From Stercorarius parasiticus (taxonomy: Eukaryota > Chordata > Aves > Charadriiformes > Stercorariidae), in NCBI GenBank assembly GCA_013396915.1, contig VWZL01001967.1, positions 87,599 through 151,598 of the forward strand: a DNA stretch of 64,000 bases. Direction: 5' to 3'. The notes under the pieces are model-generated. The model was not told the origin of the DNA. It saw nothing but the letters and a program-made list of their open reading frames with translations, and did no database searches. The translations under genes were made by a program, and so were the position numbers. This document shows, in pieces, positions 22,850 to 35,300 of the stretch. Every line of letters begins with the position of its first letter. Within the stretch, counting starts at the first letter, position 1.

Positions 22850-25715
22850 GCACATCACAGTGAAAGAAGGGACTGTATGAACAGGATGGCCTACACCACA
22901 CAAGTAGGAGGCTAATCTTCTCAGTTGGAAACTAGCTGGAGCAGCCAGGATATTAAATCAGCAACACAAGGGGAGGTTATTTGGAAGGCAAATGAGGTAC
23001 ATGCTCAAATTCAGCACCTAACGAGCAAGTTGAACCAATGTGTCAAAGAATATAATGAAAAGAATCTCTTCAATTGTTTATGTATTGATCCTAGGAATCT
23101 GGGTAAGCAGCAAGAGGAAACTCTCATTGACAAGAATAAATTTTATATAACCAGAATTACTACAACCTGGTGGACAACTGGCATGTTAAAGTCTCCAATT
23201 AAGAGAAAGGATAAAACAGACAGTAAGGGACAGAAAACCTTAAAAGAAACCCCCATGCCATTATTCCTTTTAGAGTGATCAGTAACACAGGACCACAGCT
23301 CTTCAATACGTAAAGGTCAACACACTAACTAACATAACTTAAGAAAGACTTTGCTGATCAGGAAATTAACTAGGGCACAGGACAAATTTTTCTTCAGTAC
23401 ATACCTATAATCTTTGGATAGGAAAATGATGATGCTATAGGGGACTTCAGTTGAGGACATGCATTCCCGGAATCTTATGTGAACAATTATAAACTAGTAC
23501 TACACATTTTCAATAACCATATATCATTTATAAGCATGAGGTAAGCAATCTCACCATAACAGAAGAGATGTTAATCACTATACTGGAGACTGATAAATAC
23601 TTCGAGATAAGTGATAATAAACCAATTGAATTTCACATGAGAAAAAACAACCAGAATCTTTACATGCACAGAAACACTCAAACAAGTATACAGAGTACCT
23701 CACAACTGTGACAAAAAAGGATAGAAGAATATGATAGAAAACTGAAGAGTCCTTTAAGGGTGGCTATAAAAAATATCTCACCTCACAACCAAGCGAAAGT
23801 AGAACTCCTTCTTCATGTAGAAAGTAAATAAATAAAATGTATGATAAAAAGTCACAAAACTACAGAGGAAACAAGTACAAATACATCCTAAAAGGTAGAA
23901 CTTCTGAAGCGATGCCAACTGATAAGAGTAGCTAAAGGCATCAAGGAAAAACACATTGTTGGCAGGACTACAGATAATAAGGATTTCTCATTATGAGAGG
24001 AACAGTGAATGTGTAAGCCCATTCCAAGTTTGGAATACCTATACCATAAATTGCAATGAAAAAAAAAAACCACCAAACCCAGGAGTGTTCAGTATGTAAG
24101 CTGGTCTATCTTTGGAAAAAACAGGATGATACAGTTACAGTTTATGTAGAATTAATAAGCACTTTTCAGTTGATTAGAAATCAAAGAGGGATAAGTTTTA
24201 CATTTACAGATTCAGACAAGTTTCACTTTAGATGTCGCAGGGCTATCCAAGAAGATCCCTGTTAATCAATCTTAAAACACTTGGACATTCCCAAAGACTG
24301 GAAGAGCACTAATAATGTGTCAATATTAAAAAAACAAAGACTGGTAGGATTAAAACTGGGCCAAATAAGTGAAAATACTGGATTCAATAAATACAGATTC
24401 TAATGAAAGAATATAATTACTCCTAGTCAACATGTTTTTGTGTAAAATAGGTCTTGCCAAACAAACCTGATTTCCTTCTTTGATGAGATTAGAAGCAGAT
24501 GTTGTACAGAGATTTGTTCGGCTTTGACTAGTCAGACATAACAGACTGATAAAAAAAAAATCACTGCACACCATGAAGAAAACAAACTTCTTAGGTGGAT
24601 TCTGAATGGGCTGACAGTTAAAAAAAAACCAAACCCCCATGTTCCAAGAGGCAATTGTCACTGAATAATACTAGAATACTGGTAAGGTTACACAGGTGTC
24701 AGTACTAGGCATACTGGTATACTCCTAGTATAGGATACTCAACTTATCCTTCAATTACTCAGAACCAGGTAGACACAGTTAGTAATGTTCATGAACAACA
24801 AAGAAAGTAAGTAAATAATGACAGCGAAACAATGTTCTGGGCCATTCAGTAGCTAGGCATATTCAAATCACGTGTATTTTAATAAAACCAAATGCAATGG
24901 ACTCAGTCTAAGAACAGCAAACACAGGCTACGCTTACAGAAAGGGTAACCATATTCTGAAAAGCACTGACTCTGAAGAAGATTTGGGACTGCCATACAAG
25001 GTGACAGTATAATGCTGTGGAAAAACTGTGAAAACGCAATCTTTTGGTGTATACACAGTAAAATAGTAAGTATCCCCACGAAGCAATTAAGGTGATTTTA
25101 CTTATTATATATGACACTGAGAAACAATGAGAATATAAGAATGCACATGCATCTGTGTCCACACTCTAAAACAAAAGGATGTCAAAAACCCAGAGAAGAT
25201 GCGGAAAAGAGCCATACCGGTAATGCAAGCACTAGAGAAAAAGGCATGTAGTGATAGATCTTATTCTGTTTAGATTATAAAAACCCCTGAGGATATACCT
25301 ACTCAGTAAAGATCTACAGAGATACATGTGCTAATTCTGAACGAGGTAAATTAAGTATCAGGAACGGAATAGTTTTGTGTTGCTATTGATTTGCATTGTC
25401 CCTCAATAAATGGACAGAAAATACAGGATATGAAAGAATTTTTAATTTAGTTGTGTAAGGGTAACTTGAATCACTGGAACAAATTATCAAAGGGAAATGG
25501 GAGTCTCCCCACCTCTTGGAATTTTTACATCAGACCTAGATACCTTTCTGGAAAGCAGGTTTAAACAAACATAAATTTCTGGTCTCGATACAAGGACAAC
25601 TGGTGAAATCAATGATCTGTGATATTCAGAAGACCAATTAAATTACATAAAAATATCTTCTGGGCTTGGCCTTAAATGCTAGGGATTTATGAATGACAAA
25701 TATTGTAAAAGGTAA
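22850..25715 (+). mobile_element. Old CR1-like LINE, long decayed copy with 3' end
   Basis: Several landmarks appear in the right order on the plus strand: CAGGATGGCCTA near 22,880; GTCTTGCCAAACAAACCTGA followed by TTTCCTTCTTTGA near 24,451; ACTCTGAAGAAGATTTGGGA near 24,970; AGAAGATGCGGAAAAGAGCCA near 25,195; GGCATGTAGTGATAGA near 25,242; CACTGGAACAAATTATCAAAG near 25,472; and CTTGGCCTTAAATGCTAGGG then TTTATGAATGA near 25,665-25,695. These match the 3' half of an ancient sauropsid CR1-type LINE. A 117-codon open stretch at 22,925-23,278 lies in its 5' part and is probably a relic rather than a gene. The element is antisense to MIPOL1. Confidence 0.72.
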
Positions 25716-28436
25716 AGTCTTGTATGTCTCAAATAGGCATGCAAAATCTGTGGGTACTTTTGACCTTAATTTCTTCATGCCTTGGTTTCCCCACGAAGCA
25801 TGAAGAAAACACTCCTGCAGGAATACATTAAATCACTGTTTATTAAACCTTTGGTTCTTATAATGTTGAATACTACAGAAAATCCCCATGATGGTTACTC
25901 AAAATTCTGTTTTCAGGGAAAGGTTTGAACAGTATCCAGTAAACAAGGGATTGGCACACATAATGAACAAAGAAGATAAAAAAAATATATTGATTGGCTG
26001 TTCTCTGGATACTGTGTGGAGCAGGAATGCTGTGAAATAAAGCACACATGATCCTGTAATGAAAAATGTTAACATACTGTTTCAGGGGAAAGGGAAGTAA
26101 ATGAAGATGCTCACTTCAGAAATGCCAGAACTGAGGTTAACTCTTGATTAACTGGCTACTTCAGCACAGCTTTTTGCACGTATAGCAAATAACACTGTAC
26201 AATTGTGCACAAACACAATACTCATAATTATTGTCTAAATAACTTGCCTTCCTGAAAGGACAAATGTTCTGATGAATAACTTTGCTGAAAGCTTGCCCTA
26301 TCATGCACTCCTTAAATCCCCTGCAATTTGTCAACTTTGAATGCAATACTTCTCCAGGGGCTACCAATGAGCTTTTCACATCTTGCTCATGTCATCCATT
26401 TTCCGCTTGATTAGTGGGGACCTGAAGTAATCTTTCTGCTTCACAGAACAACTAAAGCCAACATACACGAAAATACCAGTATCTTAGGTACAGCTCTTAG
26501 CATGGGACAAAGGTCTCTGGGGATGTTCAGGCTCTTGTTGGCCCAATGAAGTGGCTGAGACAGATGAGGAAGAAACAAACATCCAGGCTGAAAAAAGGAA
26601 GGATAAGTTAGGAAAACAATGAGGGAAGACAAAAGAAAACATTTTTGAGAATGGGGAACAGAAGAAAGCTGCATGATGTTGAAGGTATGGTGTAAGATGT
26701 GAGAAGAGAGAAGTAATAACTTGTATGGAAACATGGAAGAGAAGAATGCAAAACTCAATGCACTTTTCAGAGGTAGATCAAAAGATGGAAGGAGCAGAAC
26801 ATCATATGAGAATACAAACAAAGATAGATATTTTTTCACATCCCATTTTCTTTTATGTGACAAAATTTTTGTGGGTTTTTTTTACATTTAGCTTTTTTAA
26901 ACCTTTCTGTTTTGAAGTATTTGGATAAACAACATGTATCTCAAAATGTTTTAATATTGAAATATTAAACAGATTACTCTTCTAAAGAGAAATAAGTGAA
27001 ATTATTGAGTATCTGAAAATAAATATCACTTCTCTTTGACTTCACTAAAAATACAAAACAATGGTTTTTTATATTTTTTTTCCAAGTCAGAAATGCCACT
27101 GAATAAATCTTTGACCACAAAAGTGAATGAGTTTAAAACTACTAGAGGTGGTTTTGGTGCCAGTATCTTTTCAACATCAACTTAATTCAAGTACCACCTC
27201 TTTTAATCTTCACTACTCCCCCCAAAACTGCCAGAGATCAGCTGGTGTTCATACTATTAAAAACTAATGAAAGGTGTAGACTTTAATTTGATAAGTTAAA
27301 ACCCCTCCAAGGCTTAATGTCATCACTTTAAATGTAGCATAAAAAGAGCAACAGAGAGAAATGATTGAAGCTCTTCACCATGGCTGTACTACTCTTGATA
27401 GATTTAAAATTTGCAGTTCTACTACTAGATGCAGTATTTTGATATATAAAAAAAAAAAAGAAAAAAATTTATATTGACATTGAAATGTTTGTGATTCTTT
27501 GGGCAAAAGGATCTCTTTAAAAAACAGTATAAAAATAAGTAAATTCTTCTGTACCAGCAATACTAATGAAGCCCTGTCTGATACTTACATTTACCTGTCT
27601 CTTACACTTTCCTCCTACTACCTTTCCTCGTAATAACAACCTCATATTCCTTCCAATATCCTCATAAAATTAATGGATTGTACCTTTATCCTTTATAGCT
27701 TTCTACTACAATACCTCCAGCTCACTCTACTTGGCTTTTTTGGTCCATCATTTGGACAGTAGTGATACCGTGTTGCACAGCTGTCTCCTGCTAAACAGCA
27801 ATAGGTACTGATAAAGCTCTCCTTGACTTTTCCTTAAATGGGACATTAGGAGTTCCATGAAAATTGGCATCTGAGTAGAAGAGAGAAACTCTATTAGGGA
27901 TTCAACCATTATTCTTCTGTCAGAATTCGCTGAAAGTAGCTAAAAATCAGAAGGTGAAAACAAAGACTGTGTAATCATATATCCCTTATTTTCTTAGGGA
28001 AACGAGGCTAAAAAAACTGCTTGCTAGATACTTCATACAAAATCCTTTCTCTTTCTTTTCCATATTAAAATTAAAGTACATTCTCACACACCGTTCTCTT
28101 GAGAAATCATTTCTATTCAGAAGAGACTGTGATCTAAAGACCACAGAGGGCTTCCAGTCACGTTGGTACACAGGAAAAGAACAGAACAATGAAAGGTCAT
28201 CAAGAAGATGAAGATGAGCCTTGTATTTGCAAACGAAGACGTTTTTAAACAGTTGTTTCTGATGGACTGTACATAAAATTGCTGCAAACACAAGCACAAA
28301 TGTGGAGCATACGTGAACCTCTCCACCTATTTTCATTCTTGTTGAGACTCTCTGACTGAAAAGTGAAAACGGCAGATGGATTTCTGAGTTTTTACAGTAA
28401 GTGGAAGACCCATAGCTTCTATAATTAAGGATATTA

Positions 28437-28698
28437 AGTTGCAGCAGGAGAGGTTTAGATTAGATATTAGGAGGAATTCCTTTACTGAAAGAGTGGTCAG
28501 GCACTGGAACAGCCTGCCCAGGGAGGTGGTCGAGTCACCATCCCTAGAGGTATTTAAGAAACATCTAGATTTGGCACTTCAGGGCATGCTCTAGTGACCG
28601 AGATTGTAGGTTTTTTTTTTTTGTGCGTGTATGGTTGGACTCGATGATCTCGAAGGTCCTTTCCAACCATGAAGATTCTATGATTCTATGATTCTATA
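28437..28698 (+). mobile_element. CR1 LINE 3' fragment with intact tail
   Basis: Contains GAGAGGTTTAGATTAGATAT, CTGCCCAGGGAGGTGGT, GGTTGGACTCGATGATCTCG, CCTTTCCAACCAT and a tail of ATTCTATG repeats, which is the avian CR1 3' end. A run of 12 T at 28,611-28,622 interrupts the usual sequence just before GGTTGGACTC. It is 5'-truncated, as most CR1 copies are. Confidence 0.95.
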
Positions 28699-31600
28699 TA
28701 TACCAGTAAAGACTTTGCAGGTGGCAACCTCCCTGAGAGGATCAGAGGTAGTAGCTGATGAATGAGGTTGATAAGAATGCAACTTTCCCAAATCAAGTAC
28801 TGAATGGAGAAACCAAATCCACTGCATGATGTTTACAAGTAAGAATAGCTTTGCAAATCTCAGATATTGACATATTTTAGAAACAAGCCAAATAAATTGT
28901 TTGACTTCCCTCTGACTGCACCTTGAATAAGACCAGGTGAGACACCATGTAGTCCATGCAGAACCAGGTGCAATACTACCATACTACCTGTATGCTCTTC
29001 TGAAGATGTGATATCCCCTGGAAACACAGTAGGAAGTGGTGCTGAGACTGATGAAAATGTATCCTACCTTTAAGATACTTCCTTACCCCTGGACCAGAAA
29101 GGCATAAAGTGACTAAAAGCAAGATGGTACAGCAATCTTGCCAGCACTCAGACCTTGACCAAACTGAAGGGGAGGGGGGGATCCATGGTATTTCAGTTGT
29201 AGCAAGGTATACAAGATCTGTCATATCAAGTGCACTGTTGAGTAGGATGGAAAAAAAAAAAAAGCTGCAGAGACTGTAACTTCTGTATTTGTCCTTTTTT
29301 GGCTGTATTTCCTTCAGACAGAAGAGCTCCTTCAATATTGTTGTGGTTCCAGTGCAGGAACAGGAAAAGTGCGAAGTCTGGTAGATTCAGGAGGGATCCC
29401 AAAAACCTGCATTGCAGACTCACTACAAATGGCCACACAAGTTCTTCTCGAGAGTCTGTGTGAAAGCATTCCCAGGTGAGATGCTATGTATCACGCGTTG
29501 GATTCAGTACCACCCTAACACTGCTACACAGCCTACACCCAAGGCAGCCAAACTATGGCTGGTCTGAGCAGCTACATGATCAACCAGTTGTGTACACATC
29601 CCTAACAGGACAAGTGGTCTACAGCTCACATAACTATGCCTTTTCTTAAACAGTTGATCTACTTTGTCTTACATCTGTAATGAAAGTGTAAAGGCTCAGT
29701 GGTATTTCACAGATATTTTAAGGCTAAAAACCCCCAAGTGAACAGCTAGAGTGACTTACTAGATGGTCACAAGCACAAACTGAATAAATATATTTCATAG
29801 AGGCAATTCCATTTTTAAGGTCACTCAACTGTTAACTGCTAGGAAACTGCTGTCTTTAATTTTGCTCATATTAAACTATCGGCTTTGCGGGGAGTAATTT
29901 TAACAGAGGTTAAAAAGCAACCAGACGATCAGATTTTTAGAGGTGCTGAGGCAGCTCAAGACAGGTACTCAGTGGGATTCAAAAAATTGTACGTGGGTTA
30001 GATACCTAACAACCATTAAAAGCCTTGAGAAGTAGGCATCCAAACCACTTAGACATATTTTGAATATTAGCTCCCTATTCACCTCTTTCTTATCAAGATC
30101 TTAGTGTTGCCTTCAGAAAAACAGTTACATTCACAAAGCTTTTTCTTCAACTTTCATATGTTGATGTTATCCAGCTTGCTTTTAAAACACATCTACACCT
30201 GGTAATTTAATAAATGTGACAACTTCCCTATCTTTTAGACATATCGTTTAATTACCTTTACAGCCCCCCTGGATGAATTCTGTGAACTCTTTAGATCTCT
30301 TGTGCCCCCCATTTCTTAGCGGAGGTACTGGCTTATATCCTTTACTGATATGAAACAGTACTACTATGTGGATTTCAGTGATACTACTGCGCAGGTACTC
30401 AGGTGAGGATCTAGGTCACAAGCTCTCTATTCAGATGAATATCCTCCAGATTTTCTGAGCCGCTCAAAATGGGTGAACATTAAAACTCCCCTATTTTCTG
30501 AGCACCTTTCCTTGCAGTCAGTTGAGAGGATGTTGTGTGTTCTGCAGAAGGCAGCTTTGTCAGAGCATGTACCCATACAGCCTCCCCTAGCCCTCGGGAA
30601 AGCTGTGGAAAGGTGGGTGCTCTGCTGTGTATTGCAAAGGAAGATCATTCTGGTACAATTTCTTGGTTTATCAGAGGTGCCTGGTCTGGAGAGGATTGGC
30701 ATGCTCCCACTTTGCTCTGCCGAGTCATAATGTTACACCCACAGTATTAAAGTAATTGTTCTCCAGTAGGCTAGCTATTTTGGTTAAGGGGTTTCATGTT
30801 GTTCATCCCCATACATTGACCTTAAATCTGTCTATTAAGCTCACAATTCTATAAAGAAATCAGCCTAAGGGAGAAATCCCCTGTGCTCCTGCATCAGGGC
30901 TGTATTTTCTTTTGCCTTTTCTTCCTACTTCCAGAAAACAAAACCTGACCTATACTGAGAGATCTATAAAGAAAAACAAACATAATTATGAAGCAGACAT
31001 ATTTTTATAAACAGGAATGTCAGGCACATCATCTGGAGAAGAAGGTGGAAGAGATGTTAGATCAATTAAAAAATACTTGAGAAAGCAACTGAGGTTTTCT
31101 TACAAAGTCAAAAAAGTCTGTAAAACGTGAACAAATTTTAAAGGTAATAACAAATAAATTTGGACCTGCAGTAAAAAATATGCCTCTCATCAGATGAGTA
31201 TCAAAAATGCTGACCCTTAAATGATTTAAAAATTTCTAAGCAAACACTGAAAACATGTGATATCTCAGCCATTTTTTTCTTTTTTTTTTTAAACATTCGA
31301 TCTCCATTACCCAATTTTCAAGAGATGTCTATTTTACACGTAACTTAACTCTATAACCCATTGCAGGTCAAGGTATTTACATGATAAAATGCAAGCTAGC
31401 ACTTTACAGAAAGTTAATACACATCAAATACTAGGATTTTATGAAGGAAAACTTTACTTAGAAAAGAGTTGTAAGGGGAGTTTCTGTTTTTCAGGGAGGG
31501 TGGCAGAAGGAGGGCTGTGCCTGTTCTTTTTTTTTTTTTTTTCAATCGGAGTACGGGTACACGCATTTCCAAATACTGGAATGAAATATCACTTTTCAAC

Positions 31601-31889
31601 AGAAAGCAATATTTTATTTTTTGTTATTATTATTTACCACTAAAAACCCCCACAAATGAACACGATGTTGATTTTGTTTTTGCTAGAAAATAAAATAGCA
31701 AAGATAAAAATTTACCTTAATAGATTAGGAAACAAAAATACAGGCACTGCACTGTCTGATAGACTATAAAAATTTAGAAAAGTTCCAAATGTTTTCAGCT
31801 AGGCACAAAAATGCTGTTAATGATTAGCTGCATAACAAGAGATTTATCTCTGTCTTTTTTTCCTTTCTTTTTTTTTTTCCTGTGCGTGC

Positions 31890-32070
31890 GTGTGTGTTGC
31901 AAAGGCAACAGAGCCATACTGCAGGTCTGTCTGTGCCTTTCTTAGGCCACTTTCAGGCCGATTGAGAAAAGCTGGAAAGTAAACACAGGTGTTTTAAAAC
32001 TGGAGCCGCTGTCACGGACAACCACAAACACCCTTAACCCTGATGTGGCAACGCCTCTTTCCCGCCCTCT
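31890..32070. promoter_or_regulatory. Candidate regulatory block with RFX-type palindrome and forkhead site
   Basis: GTTGCAAAGGCAAC at 31,896-31,909 has the GTTGC-N4-GCAAC arrangement of an RFX X-box. GTAAACA (31,979-31,985) matches the forkhead consensus and abuts the E-box CAGGTG (31,986-31,991). An AACCACA RUNX-like site lies near 32,020. It is about 370 bp past exon B in the direction of transcription. Motif matches alone are weak evidence. Confidence 0.3.
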
Positions 32071-32253
32071 CTTTTTTTAAAGCATTGCCCAAAAAGAACA
32101 TGTCAAATGTTTCACCTTTCACCACCTCAAAATAACTTGGAGCTTATAGCATTGTTTGGCAGATCTCAAGCAAAGAGATCATTTTTTCATTCCTTTTCAG
32201 ATGTAGCCAACTCCAAATCAGTCACATAAAATAGTCACTCTATTTCTAATTAT

Positions 32254-32259
32254 TTTATT
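32254..32259 (-). terminator. Candidate poly(A) signal AATAAA for exon B
   Basis: The minus strand reads AATAAA here, 17 nt after the exon B stop codon, followed within about 50 nt by TG-rich sequence (tgtgactgatttggagttgg). This is the arrangement expected of a cleavage and polyadenylation site. AATAAA is common by chance in AT-rich introns, so the support comes only from its position. Confidence 0.35.
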
Positions 32260-32275
32260 TCCAGTGTCCACTGAT

Positions 32276-32359
32276 TTACCTGCAAGCACCACGTTTCAAG
32301 TCGAACATTTCCTTCCGCAAATGTAATTCAGACTCCTTGTTTTCATGATTCAGGTTCAA
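32276..32359 (-). CDS. MIPOL1: Probable alternative last (or poison) exon of MIPOL1 (exon B)
   Basis: After a good acceptor (ctgtctttttag, 32,360 upward) the minus strand reads LNLNHENKESELHLRKEM, then FDLKRGACR, then TAA at 32,278-32,276. It continues directly in phase 0 from exon A, and its spacing of leucine and methionine continues the coiled coil. The other two frames contain stops in the first few codons, so the open frame is the one that matches exon A. A donor-like site GCAG|gtaaat overlaps the stop. If it is used the exon is 80 nt, which shifts exon C out of frame and gives a stop a few codons later. If it is not used, AATAAA at 32,259-32,254 follows 17 nt after the stop. Either way the product lacks the normal C-terminal third. 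I do not know whether this isoform is annotated. It could also be a chance open stretch, but splice signal, phase, coiled-coil character and poly(A) signal all agree. Confidence 0.55.
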   Translation of the reverse strand: MNLNHENKESELHLRKEMFDLKRGACR

Positions 32360-35300
32360 CTAAAAAGACAGCGAGGGGATTTTGCAATAACTAAACAAGA
32401 GATTTAATCCAGTGGCTAAGAGGATAAATAAAAAAACATAAGAAAAAAAAAAGCCACAAATCCCTCAAACCAAAAGAAAAAACTTTGGGTTTTTTGATTA
32501 TTGTGCAAGAATACGTACAAAACTGAAAAAGTACTCTCTTGTAAATTAGCTGTTCCAGGAAACAGCACCTCCTGTATAACGGCCATGAAGTACTGACTAG
32601 CTAGAGAAAAAGTATGGAAAGCAAAAGCAGAACACATCCCCAGAAATTATCGAGTTAGTCTTCACTTATGCAGTTCATGTGCAGGAGGTGCGGAGGGGGG
32701 AGGGGGCAGTATTACATTAACAAAAATGAGTTAACAGCTCATTAACAGCTACTGACAGTTATAAGTTAGTTCTGAAAAACTGGTAAACTAACCAATGGCG
32801 AATGTGGTGCAAACATACAGCACTGCTGAAACGATAACACACAGCAAAATCAGGTCTTACTTATCATTAAGAATGATTTTTCCTGTCAGCCTCAGCCTTC
32901 AGATTCCAGAATGATTTTCTTTTTCACGTAGATGCTCACACGCCCCGGTTTCAAAAACCAGACACCAGACTTACTGTGTGTCCTCCGCTCCAACTTAAAC
33001 AAACAGGAACGACTTCATAAGATAGACAGCGCTCATGCATACATTTATTTATGTTAGGACACATGCAGGATTTTTCTTTTTTCCATATTTTGCCCGGTGT
33101 GGTAAAGAGACGGTATTATTTATCAAAGGATCTGTCTGAACAGCCCGGAGCCTCACCATCCCCTATTAACTTCACCAGGCATTCAAAATCGTTCACAATC
33201 TCACAAAAGAGCTTTTAAAAGATGACTTGTAAAACTGAACTTTACAGTCAAAAATCAGTTATTGTTATTTCCTTTAGGCCATTTCACCTTGTTTTTTACA
33301 AAGATTATGAACTATTTTGTATACTTTTATATTAAAAGTCTAACCAATAATACATTTAAAGCTTTACTGACTATAACAAACAGAACACAACCGAAATGAA
33401 TGTAAAGCATCAAATTTCTGCCATCAGACAGTGTCACTCACAGTGCTGTGCGTTACCTAATGATCATTTAAAAGAAATCACACGCACAAGCACACTTACT
33501 AACCTACCTATGTTAAGATCGCAACAAAAGCCATAAAGAGCAAGTGTATTCACTATTTCGCCTCATTTGTTGCTATTTCTGGCCTCTGCATTAAGCACAC
33601 ATAACTTGAAAATCATATACTGTTGAGACTAATACGCATAATGGACAAATTAGACTGAACAATATTGTGTATAAATTAGCCTGTTCATTGGTTTGGATTA
33701 GAAATACTTTTCTGTTAAAATAGGAAGGATTTATGCTTGGCTATAATACAAAGCAATAGAATTTAATCTGACCCATTAAAAAAAAAAAAAGTGCACCAGT
33801 ACACTAATGGAGGAAATCATGAAACGTTCTGATAGCAACAATTCAGACAGCTGAAAAAAAAGTGAGAGAAAACCTTGTTGAAATAACCCTTTTTAAGTGC
33901 AAAAATTTCACCCCATACAAAGATGCAGCAATAATGGCATTATTTACCTGCAGATCTATGAAGTGTCAGAAAGTATGTTTTAAGCTAACAAACTGAGTTA
34001 GGGGAACTTTATCAAACCAGTAACTACCATTAAACAGCAATGATAGATTTATCCCTCAGCACTACAGTGACCTCCTGGCCAAAAGCTAATTTCTCATTCT
34101 TCCAGCCTTTTGCATTCAAAGTTATTACTCAGTCACAAAAGGAGCTGATTTTTGAAGCTAGAAACTTGCATCCACATCTTGAGAGATAAGGGGTGCTTTC
34201 AGCTGCACCTAACTTTAAGATAAGTTGTGGACACTCAGCTTTGGGCATTTATTATTTGATGTTGCTCTAGAGAAATACTTTTTTTTCTACTTGTCTTAAA
34301 GCACCGGCAGGAGATGTACAGTAAAACTGTAAAAAATATTAATAAGCTTTGTGAAAAATGAGTTTTACTTAATGAAACAAATCATGAATCTGATTTTAAG
34401 AAATGTGGGAAAAAAACCCCACAAGAAACACTAAAAACATCCCTAAACTTTTACTCACACGAATAATAGGTACTCACAGAAGTAGCTTCCTGCATGAGGC
34501 TTACTGGATTAGGCCCCAGTTTGTGAAAATGTTGTTTCTGGACTGAGACCTGCTATTCTAAGTTTCAGGCTGGAATGAAGTTTTCAGAGTGGAGCTCTTA
34601 AGTCCTAAAGACAGGGGTCAGAAGGGAAACAACGCAAGGGTGTGAAATACGCTGTTGCTGCTGCAACGTCAACTCGGATTGGTAATTTTCCTCAAATTAC
34701 CAAAGAAAGGAAATATGAAGTCTGATGTCACTTTCTTCAAACATAAACACATCTCAGCAAGACTGCGAGTCTTTTTCTCCTAAAGAATAACTGGAAAAAC
34801 AAAAATACGAGAAGCAGACATTCCTTTGTGAGGACAAAGTTAATAAAACATTTTATTTGGGAAGTAGACATGATACAATTGGAGTTTGTAGGTGCACTTA
34901 GCTCTGTTCTGATGTTTTAAATGTGACAACACTTGTCAAAAGATGTTAAAAATTGTTTTGCGGTCCAACGAGTCACTCAGCAAGAATAATTTTTAAGCAG
35001 CTTTTCTTTTTGTTTCAGTTAAAATTAAAATCCATGCTGCGTAATCCTTGGAGTCAATCTGTAATTAAGGGGATTTGAAGAGAGACCACGCACCGCATTA
35101 ATGATAAAATTTAATATCTGTTTTAATACTCTAACATAAGAAAAAAAACCCTAAGCAACATACAAAAAAGCAATCATCCCCCTATTTTGTGTGAATGCAG
35201 CATATACGCACCATTACTATGTCTAGCAGCAATGCTGTATTTGATGTCAGCTTTTTGTTTATAGACCAAATGTTTCAGGATTTAGCATCTACAGAGCTTA

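Noticed and set aside
22925..23278. 117-codon plus-strand open frame
   Set aside because: Lies in the 5' part of the old CR1-like LINE, so it is taken as a relic of the element, not a host gene.
26441..26863. 140-codon minus-strand open frame rich in L, F and S
   Set aside because: The composition is what a purine-rich opposite strand produces (plus strand 26,560-26,780 is A/G-rich). No family resemblance, and it does not fit the MIPOL1 exon pattern.
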